Positions 15,890-21,238 of a DNA stretch of 21,238 nt are shown one piece after another; positions within the stretch are counted from its first letter, which is position 1; every line of letters starts with the position of its first letter. A program made the translations under genes and the position numbers. The notes beneath the pieces are model-generated. The model was not told the origin of the DNA. It saw nothing but the letters and a program-made list of their open reading frames with translations, and ran no database searches. This DNA comes from an uncultured Eubacteriales bacterium. GTDB taxonomy: Bacteria > Bacillota > Clostridia > Oscillospirales > Acutalibacteraceae. The DNA lies in NCBI GenBank assembly GCA_934700635.1, contig CAKUXU010000004.1:1-21238 (forward strand). The letters are read 5' to 3'.

Positions 15890-16462
15890 TCATCTTAATA
15901 TAGGTTGTATTTGTTTACCTTCGAGTGCAAGCTCTATAGTTTTAGGTACTAAATCAAAATGAGCAACAAGTGAAGTTGGTTTATTTTCAAAATCATCTTG
16001 GCTTAAAGGAACAAAATAAAAGTGTTTCATATTAAGTGCTTTACCAAAATTAACAGCTGACGCTCCAAGTGCATCATTTGTAGCAAGTGCTATAACAACA
16101 GGCTTTTGAACTCTCAAATGAGACTTTACTGCCAAAGTAACCGCAGTGTTGGTAGAAGCTCTACAAATTTTTCCTAATGTGTTTCCCGTACAAGGACATA
16201 CAAGCATAATATCAGTTAAATTTTTAGGGCCTATAGGCTCAACTTGAGTCAACGAATTTAGCACTTTTTTACCACTTATATCTTCTATTTTTTTTATAAA
16301 ATCTTTTGCTTTTCCAAATTTAGTATCCAAAGTATATGCATTAGAAGACATAATCGGGATTATATCATAATTCATTTCGGAAAGTTTTTTCATTTGATTT
16401 ATGGATTTTTCAAGTGTACAAAAAGATCCGCAAAGTGCAAAACCAATTTTAACTTTACTCAT
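15890..16462 (-). CDS. dpaB: Dipicolinate synthase subunit B (SpoVFB)
   Basis: Flavoprotein-like subunit that, with DpaA, makes dipicolinic acid from dihydroxy-tetrahydrodipicolinate in the mother cell of a sporulating bacterium. The 190-residue protein shows the family start KVKIGFALCGSFCTLEKSI, PIMSSNAYTLDTKFG, then MLVCPCTGNTLGKICRASTN and the flavoprotein-type PVVIALATNDALGASA. Length is typical. The start overlaps the dpaA end by 4 bases (ATGA type) with AAGGAGG inside dpaA, so the two are translationally coupled. Presence of dpaAB predicts spore formation or a recent spore-forming ancestor. Confidence 0.95.
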   Translation of the reverse strand: MSKVKIGFALCGSFCTLEKSINQMKKLSEMNYDIIPIMSSNAYTLDTKFGKAKDFIKKIEDISGKKVLNSLTQVEPIGPKNLTDIMLVCPCTGNTLGKICRASTNTAVTLAVKSHLRVQKPVVIALATNDALGASAVNFGKALNMKHFYFVPLSQDDFENKPTSLVAHFDLVPKTIELALEGKQIQPILR

Positions 16463-17334
16463 AAATGTTCCTCCTTAATAATTTTGTATATTACTTTTGC
16501 TAAAATTTCTCCTGAAGGTTCAGGATAATATCTTCCAGGTATTCCAAGGTCGTTTATTATTTTTATATTAAATTTTTCGGCTGAATTTTTATCTACACCT
16601 CCGGGAAGCGAAGCAAGATCAATTATTAACTTAGTAGATTTTAAAAATTTAAGTACTTCAAAATCAAATATAACTGCAGGCACGGTATTAAATATTACAT
16701 CGAAATAATGATTTTCATTTATCTCTTTGACATTTATAACTTCAAAACCATTTATTTCTGCCAAAGAAGTGTCTTTTAAGTTTCTAGCACTAACCGTAAC
16801 CTTTGCACCTAAATTTTTAAGAAGCTTTGAAAGTATTTTCCCGATTCTTCCATAACCTGCTACTAAACATTTAGATCCGGAAATAGGTATGCTCATATTT
16901 TGTACCATTGTCTTTATTGATCCTTCTGCGGTTAAAGCAGCATTATATATCAAAAAATCTTCTCTTTCATAATAATCTTTTATGCAAAATTCACTTGGTT
17001 TATTGACATATTCAAGCAATGGTGATATAATTCCGCCAAATACGACTTTATTTTTAAGGGGAGCCACAAATTTTTTATTTATTTGTATTGTATTTTTAGA
17101 AAACGGAGCATTTAATTTTTTTCTATCTCTGGATACTGGAACGGGTAAGATTAAATATTTTGAGTTTTGAATAACATTTTCTAGATTTTTATTTTTAGAT
17201 GTTAAACAGTCTAAATCTTCAACATTTTCAAAGCCATGCATTAGAACTGTATTTCCATCACAAATAAGTTTTTTTGCTAGGTGTATTTGTCGCATATCTC
17301 CACCAATTATTCCGAATGTTTTGTTTGAAATCAT
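16459..17334 (-). CDS. dpaA: Dipicolinate synthase subunit A (SpoVFA)
   Basis: Dehydrogenase-like subunit of dipicolinate synthase. 291 residues, normal for the family. The N-terminal domain begins FGIIGGDMRQIHLAKKLI, characteristic of DpaA; a middle segment ends IISPLLEYVNKP. The C-terminal Rossmann domain has CLVAGYGRIGKILSKLLKNL (GxGxxG) and later IDLASLPGGVD and GIPGRYYPEPSGEI, also diagnostic. The ribosome site AGGAGGT (17350-17344) is ten bases before ATG. First gene of dpaA-dpaB, transcribed away from the aminotransferase. A sigma-K-like promoter lies just upstream, consistent with mother-cell expression known for spoVF in Bacillus. Confidence 0.96.
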   Translation of the reverse strand: MISNKTFGIIGGDMRQIHLAKKLICDGNTVLMHGFENVEDLDCLTSKNKNLENVIQNSKYLILPVPVSRDRKKLNAPFSKNTIQINKKFVAPLKNKVVFGGIISPLLEYVNKPSEFCIKDYYEREDFLIYNAALTAEGSIKTMVQNMSIPISGSKCLVAGYGRIGKILSKLLKNLGAKVTVSARNLKDTSLAEINGFEVINVKEINENHYFDVIFNTVPAVIFDFEVLKFLKSTKLIIDLASLPGGVDKNSAEKFNIKIINDLGIPGRYYPEPSGEILAKVIYKIIKEEHL

Positions 17335-17363
17335 AAGTATAAAACCTCCTGTTTCATATTTTA

Positions 17364-17391
17364 TATAATATGGCGTAAATTAATAAGTCGT
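17364..17391 (-). promoter_or_regulatory. Candidate sigma-K promoter of dpaAB
   Basis: Minus strand AC (17391-17390), 17-base spacer, CATATTATA (17372-17364), fitting the sigma-K pattern AC-n17-CATAnnnTA. The predicted leader is about 24 nt to the gene start. The pattern is short and AT-rich, so chance is possible; a sigma-A -10 reading is also possible on this DNA. Confidence 0.5.
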
Positions 17392-17430
17392 TACCAAAAT
17401 AAAATAAATTCAAGGGCGGTAATAATTCAC

Positions 17431-18705
17431 ATGAAAAGTTCAAAAAATGCTGGTAACTTAGCTACTTCAAAATTATTTGAAGAATACGAAAAAAAGTACA
17501 ATGAGTTTAAAAGCAAAAATATTACTTTAAATATGGCGAGAGGAAAACCGTGCACAAATCAACTTGATCTTTCAACACCTATGCTTAGTTGCTTAAAAAA
17601 TTCTTCGGATTTAATCTCAAATGATAATATAGATTGCCGAAATTACGGAAATATGGATGGAATACCTGAAATAAAAGAACTTATTTCTAACGTAACTTCA
17701 ATAAAGAAAGAAAATTTTATAGTAGGTGGAAATTCAAGCCTTAGTATGATGTTTGATACCATATCATGTTTTATGATTCATGGAGTCCAAGGAGGAACTC
17801 CATGGTTAAAACAAAATAAAATAAAATTTTTATGCCCTTCACCTGGGTATGATCGTCATTTTGCAATGTGTGAGTACTTCGGAATGGAACTTATAACCAT
17901 ACCTATGACAAAAACAGGTCCAGACATGGATATGGTAGAAAGTTTAGTTTTAAACGATAGTACCATAAAAGGAATGTGGTGCGTACCAAAGTATTCAAAC
18001 CCTCAAGGTATCACGTATTCCCCTGAAACAGTAAAGAGGATTGCAAATTTAAAGCCTTCTGCAAAAGATTTTAGAATTTTTTGGGACAATGCATATTTTG
18101 TTCATGATCTCGAAGAGGATGAAGAACTTTTAAATATTATGGACGAATGTGAGAAAGCAGGAAACCCAGAATTGCCGATCTTATTTTTCTCGACTTCTAA
18201 AATAACTTTCGCAGGTTCAGGAATAGCTTTTATGGCTTGCGCAAACGGAAATTTAAAACAACTGAAAAAGAACTATTCCTTTAAAACCGTGGGATTTGAC
18301 AAGATTAACCAGATGAGACACGTTAAGTTTTTAAAAAGCCCTGAGAATTTATTAAACCACATGAAAAAGCAAAGTGAAATTTTAAAACCTAAATTTAAAG
18401 CCGTAATTGATATCTTAGAGGAAGAATTTAAAAATCATAAAGAAATGCTTCAATGGGAAAAGCCCAAAGGAGGATATTTTATAAGCGTAAACACTTCCAC
18501 AGGATGTGCAAAAGAAGTAGTTTCTTTGTGTAAAGAAGCAGGCGTCATTTTAACAAATGCAGGTGCAACATTTCCTTATGGAGTTGATCCTCTTGACCGA
18601 AATATTCGTATAGCACCAACTTACCCTTCACTTAATGAATTGAAATCAGCTATGAAATTATTTTGTTTAGTAGTAAAAATGGTTTATATAAAGAAAATTA
18701 TGTGA
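17431..18705 (+). CDS. Aspartate aminotransferase, type Ic-like
   Basis: PLP enzyme of fold type I, 424 residues. It belongs to the separate bacterial group of aspartate aminotransferases (Pfam Asp_aminotransf type), shown by LNMARGKPCTNQLDLSTPM at the N-terminus, YGNMDGIPEIKELI, FIVGGNSSLSMMFD and FLCPSPGYDRHFAMCEYFGM. Active-site residues are visible: Asn190 in PKYSNPQGITYS, Asp219 and Tyr222 in WDNAYFVHD, PLP lysine Lys257 in FFSTSKITFAGSG, and Arg393 in NIRIAPTYPS. It probably interconverts aspartate and oxaloacetate, though another amino acid cannot be excluded. The ribosome site is weak (AAGGGCGG). It is divergent from dpaA across 96 bases; the lysozyme gene follows after 50 bases and may be co-transcribed. 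Confidence 0.9.
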   Translation: MKSSKNAGNLATSKLFEEYEKKYNEFKSKNITLNMARGKPCTNQLDLSTPMLSCLKNSSDLISNDNIDCRNYGNMDGIPEIKELISNVTSIKKENFIVGGNSSLSMMFDTISCFMIHGVQGGTPWLKQNKIKFLCPSPGYDRHFAMCEYFGMELITIPMTKTGPDMDMVESLVLNDSTIKGMWCVPKYSNPQGITYSPETVKRIANLKPSAKDFRIFWDNAYFVHDLEEDEELLNIMDECEKAGNPELPILFFSTSKITFAGSGIAFMACANGNLKQLKKNYSFKTVGFDKINQMRHVKFLKSPENLLNHMKKQSEILKPKFKAVIDILEEEFKNHKEMLQWEKPKGGYFISVNTSTGCAKEVVSLCKEAGVILTNAGATFPYGVDPLDRNIRIAPTYPSLNELKSAMKLFCLVVKMVYIKKIM

Positions 18706-18755
18706 AATTAAAACTAAATGGTTTCTATAAATAAAGTGAGGAATGATGTTTAAAA

Positions 18756-20126
18756 ATGCGGAAAAATATTCAAAAAATTTTTTTAAAAAGTTTAACCCTA
18801 TTCAGTATATTTTTCATTTTAGCAAATTCAAATTTTTCAAGCGGATTTTTTTCTTCGAGTAATTACACTTTATCTCAGGGGATAAGTATGTTAATTTCTC
18901 CATATAAAATAGTACACAATGACATAGTATGGCATTCAAGTAACCCTTCTATTGCCAATGTTAACTCTTGTGGAGTAGTTAATGCAAATTCTCAAGGAAC
19001 AACAACAATAACAGCATCATATAGAGGGAAAAAGTATTCATGTACAATAAATGTTACAGATCCCGAAGCAGTTAGACATGTTTATACACATTCTCCAAAG
19101 GAAAATGAAAGTTTTTATGTATATGCAGTAACACCCTCAAATGTAAGTGAAGTGAAATTTGAAATAGAAGGTCCGAGTTACTATAAAGAATTTTGCAGTA
19201 ATAATAAAACTAATATGTCAAATATGTTTTTATGGAAAGTATATGTACCTCCTCTTAAAAAAGGAACATATAAAATTAAAGTAACAAGCAAAATGAATAA
19301 TTCCTGGAAATCAAGCCGTTTTGGAACAATATCTTTGGCTATTCCTCAGAATGAAGATAAAAACAGTTGTTCAACCTCTAAAAAATACTTAAGTCGTGAG
19401 GGAGCAGAATTTATTTCTAGGAAAGAAGGATTTAAACCGACTCCGTATGTAGATGTTGCGAAATATTTGACTATCGGAATGGGAAAATTAATTTTTCCAT
19501 ATACCACGTTTTATAATAATATGACTAAAGAAGAAGGATTTCAAGAAATATATAACACAATAAATAATAAAGGTATATCACTCGAAGTAAATAATTTTCT
19601 TATGAAGAATGGCATATCGTTTAATCAACATCAATTTGATGCGTTAGTAAGTTTTACATATAATTTAGGTAAAACATGGTTATACAAAAGCAATTTAAAA
19701 AATATCATTTTAGAAAGTTTTGGTAGAGGGAATCAAGGAACTGTAACATCATCTAATGGAATTTATTTAAGGCAAGGGCCATCAACCAGCCATAAACGTA
19801 TTGCTTCCTTGTATTTTAATAGCAATGTAACACTTTTAAGTCAAGAAAAACAAAATGGTAATTGGTACCATGTTAGAAGCAGTTCTGGAAAAGAAGGATA
19901 CTGTTGCTCAGATTATATTAGAGTACATAGCACAAACGGAAGAAATTTAAACTCAATAAACAAATCAAGATTTGCAAATGAATTTATAAAATATCATCAT
20001 GCAGGCGGAAAATGTTTTAGAGGACTATTAAAAAGAAGAGTTGAAGAATTAGAAGTGTTTTTTAATAATAATTACACTAAAGCAGTACCTATAAATAAAT
20101 ATTCTATTCCATCTTGTATGAGATAA
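18756..20126 (+). CDS. Secreted GH24 lysozyme with Big2 and nested SH3b domain
   Basis: 456-residue exported muramidase. Residues 1-30 are a signal peptide (basic start, then LTLFSIFFILA). Residues 34-102 are a Big_2 Ig-like domain (WHSSNPSIANVNSCGVV, GTTTITASY). Residues 105-197 form a second beta-rich module. Lysozyme begins near 213, with the T4-type triad Glu224, Asp233, Thr239 in EGFKPTPYVDVAKYLTIGMG at exact spacing (9 and 6), and NQHQFDALVSFTYNLG at 290-305. At about 328-390 a complete SH3b domain (GIYLRQGPSTSHKRIASLYF...YCCSDYIRV) interrupts the fold; the final lysozyme helix resumes as FANEFIKYHHAGGKCFRGLL (406-425). It cleaves peptidoglycan outside the membrane; roles in wall turnover, spore germination, mother-cell lysis or killing rivals are open. 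The Shine-Dalgarno-to-ATG distance is long (about 14). Confidence 0.9.
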   Translation: MRKNIQKIFLKSLTLFSIFFILANSNFSSGFFSSSNYTLSQGISMLISPYKIVHNDIVWHSSNPSIANVNSCGVVNANSQGTTTITASYRGKKYSCTINVTDPEAVRHVYTHSPKENESFYVYAVTPSNVSEVKFEIEGPSYYKEFCSNNKTNMSNMFLWKVYVPPLKKGTYKIKVTSKMNNSWKSSRFGTISLAIPQNEDKNSCSTSKKYLSREGAEFISRKEGFKPTPYVDVAKYLTIGMGKLIFPYTTFYNNMTKEEGFQEIYNTINNKGISLEVNNFLMKNGISFNQHQFDALVSFTYNLGKTWLYKSNLKNIILESFGRGNQGTVTSSNGIYLRQGPSTSHKRIASLYFNSNVTLLSQEKQNGNWYHVRSSSGKEGYCCSDYIRVHSTNGRNLNSINKSRFANEFIKYHHAGGKCFRGLLKRRVEELEVFFNNNYTKAVPINKYSIPSCMR

Positions 20127-20134
20127 AAAATTAA

Positions 20135-20169
20135 AGACAGCCAATTTATTATGGCTGTCTAATTATTTT
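20135..20169 (+). terminator. Bidirectional terminator between lysozyme gene and rpoC
   Basis: AGACAGCCA, 8-base loop, TGGCTGTCT (perfect 9-bp stem), followed by AATTATTTT on the plus strand and by TTTAATTTTTT on the minus strand. It can serve both converging genes. Confidence 0.88.
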
Positions 20170-20176
20170 CATGAAA

Positions 20177-21238
20177 CTAAAAATTCATCATTTCACGAAT
20201 TTTTTTTAATTTTTGCTCGGAAATTGCGTTAAACACTCCACCAGATGATTTTTTAACTTCAACATCACTATAACGATGAACACCAGTACCTGCAGGAAGG
20301 AGTTTTCCGATAATAACATTTTCTTTAAGACCTAAAAGCGGATCTACTTTACCTTTAATAGCAGCATCTGTTAAAACTCTGGTAGTTTCTTGGAATGAAG
20401 CAGCTGAAAGGAATGAATCCGTTGCGAGAGATGCTTTGGTAATACCTAAAAGTACAGGAGAAATAACTGCTTCTTTCAGGTTTGTTTCACCATTTGAAAT
20501 TCTCTTTCTTATTTCATCATTTGCACGCAAAGCTTCTGATTTGTCAGCAAGTGAATTTTGAATAAGATCAGTATCTCCCGAATCTTCAATTTTAACTTTA
20601 CGCATCATTTGTCTTACTATAACTTCAATATGTTTATCATTTATATCAACACCTTGAAGTCTGTAAACTCTCTGTACTTCTTGTATTAAATAAGCTTCTA
20701 CGGCAGCTGCTCCCTTAATAGCGAGTACATCGTGTGGATTTACAGAACCTTCTGTAATCATATCGCCTGCTTCAATTGTGTCTCCATCTTCGATACGAAT
20801 TCTGGAGCCGAATGGAATTAAATATGTTCTTTCTTCTTTTGTATTTTCATCATATACAATTATATTTTTGCTCTTTTTTACTTCTTCAAATCTAACTTTT
20901 CCGCCAATTTCACTTATTATTGCTAAATGTTTAGGTTTGCGTCCTTCAAAAAGTTCTTCAACACGAGGTAAACCTTGAGTAATGTCCCCTGCTCCGGCGA
21001 TACCTCCAGTGTGGAACGTTCTCATGGTAAGCTGAGTACCTGGCTCACCGATTGACTGAGCAGCAATTATTCCAACTGCTTCGCCAACTGCGGCAGGTAA
21101 ACCATTTGCAAGGTTAGCACCGTAACATTTTTTACAGACACCATGACTTGATTTGCAATTCAGAATAGATCTTATTTCAATTTTTTCTACTCCACTATTA
21201 ACTATTATTTTTGCATCGTCATCATCCATGAGTTTATC
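20177..21238 (-). CDS. rpoC: RNA polymerase subunit beta' (C-terminal part)
   Basis: The last 353 residues of beta', open through the right edge (frame continues to 21238). It shows the second zinc site [18 protein letters not shown], the highly conserved [20 protein letters not shown] and [12 protein letters not shown] segments leading to the trigger loop region, [15 protein letters not shown], and the C-terminal [20 protein letters not shown] and [16 protein letters not shown] segments with a normal end. Catalytic NADFDGD lies outside the window. It is followed by a terminator and a lysozyme gene rather than rpsL/rpsG, so the usual rpoBC-str junction is broken here. Confidence 0.98.
   Translation of the reverse strand, partial: DKLMDDDDAKIIVNSGVEKIEIRSILNCKSSHGVCKKCYGANLANGLPAAVGEAVGIIAAQSIGEPGTQLTMRTFHTGGIAGAGDITQGLPRVEELFEGRKPKHLAIISEIGGKVRFEEVKKSKNIIVYDENTKEERTYLIPFGSRIRIEDGDTIEAGDMITEGSVNPHDVLAIKGAAAVEAYLIQEVQRVYRLQGVDINDKHIEVIVRQMMRKVKIEDSGDTDLIQNSLADKSEALRANDEIRKRISNGETNLKEAVISPVLLGITKASLATDSFLSAASFQETTRVLTDAAIKGKVDPLLGLKENVIIGKLLPAGTGVHRYSDVEVKKSSGGVFNAISEQKLKKIREMMNF

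Noticed and set aside
1..21238. CRISPR arrays, tRNA or rRNA genes, prophage or defence islands
   Set aside because: No regularly spaced repeats, no cloverleaf or rRNA signatures, and no integrase, transposase (beyond the relic) or defence-type domains were seen on either strand by reading.

Overview
This is a low-GC (about one third G+C by eye) Firmicutes chromosome segment, most like a clostridial lineage such as Oscillospiraceae and relatives. The evidence is the gene order infC-rpmI-rplT-RNA methyltransferase-dprA-topA, a dipicolinate synthase pair (dpaA/dpaB, spore-core solute), consensus sigma-A promoters and strong AGGAGG ribosome sites. No tRNA, rRNA, CRISPR or intact mobile element was seen. 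The genus cannot be fixed from sequence alone.

Layout. 1-5574 (minus): an infC-rpmI-rplT operon with a sigma-A promoter, a long leader carrying an attenuator-like terminator and a competing helix, an ATT start for infC, and a degraded IS200/IS605 tnpB 3' end between rpmI and rplT. After the operon terminator come a SpoU-type RNA methyltransferase, dprA and topA (topA runs off the left edge). 5603-8340 (minus): secA with its own promoter and terminator, broken by an apparent 8-base deletion inside the Walker A motif. 8520-10240: a GNAT acetyltransferase (plus) facing a divergent gpsA (minus), then an AT-rich intergenic region with the ftsZ promoter. 10322-12960: ftsZ (plus), a terminator, and an orphan 452-residue lysine-rich helical protein (minus) with the best sigma-A promoter in the window, overlapping an (AT)n tract. 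12985-15255 (minus): folate operon folE-folP-folB-folK. 15282-17391 (minus): dpaA-dpaB, preceded by a sigma-K-like sequence, then a short FUSC/aromatic-acid-exporter-like membrane protein. 17431-20169 (plus): a type Ic aspartate aminotransferase and a secreted lysozyme with an SH3b domain nested inside its GH24 fold. 20177-21238 (minus): the 3' end of rpoC.

Most of the window is housekeeping: translation, transcription, DNA topology, secretion, division, phospholipid and folate synthesis. The unusual items are the secA lesion, the orphan gene with its repeat-containing promoter, the nested lysozyme architecture, the infC leader, the IS relic inside a ribosomal operon, and the odd leader of the FUSC-like gene. 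I did not find a clearly new multi-gene system; the orphan gene is the best candidate for unknown biology.
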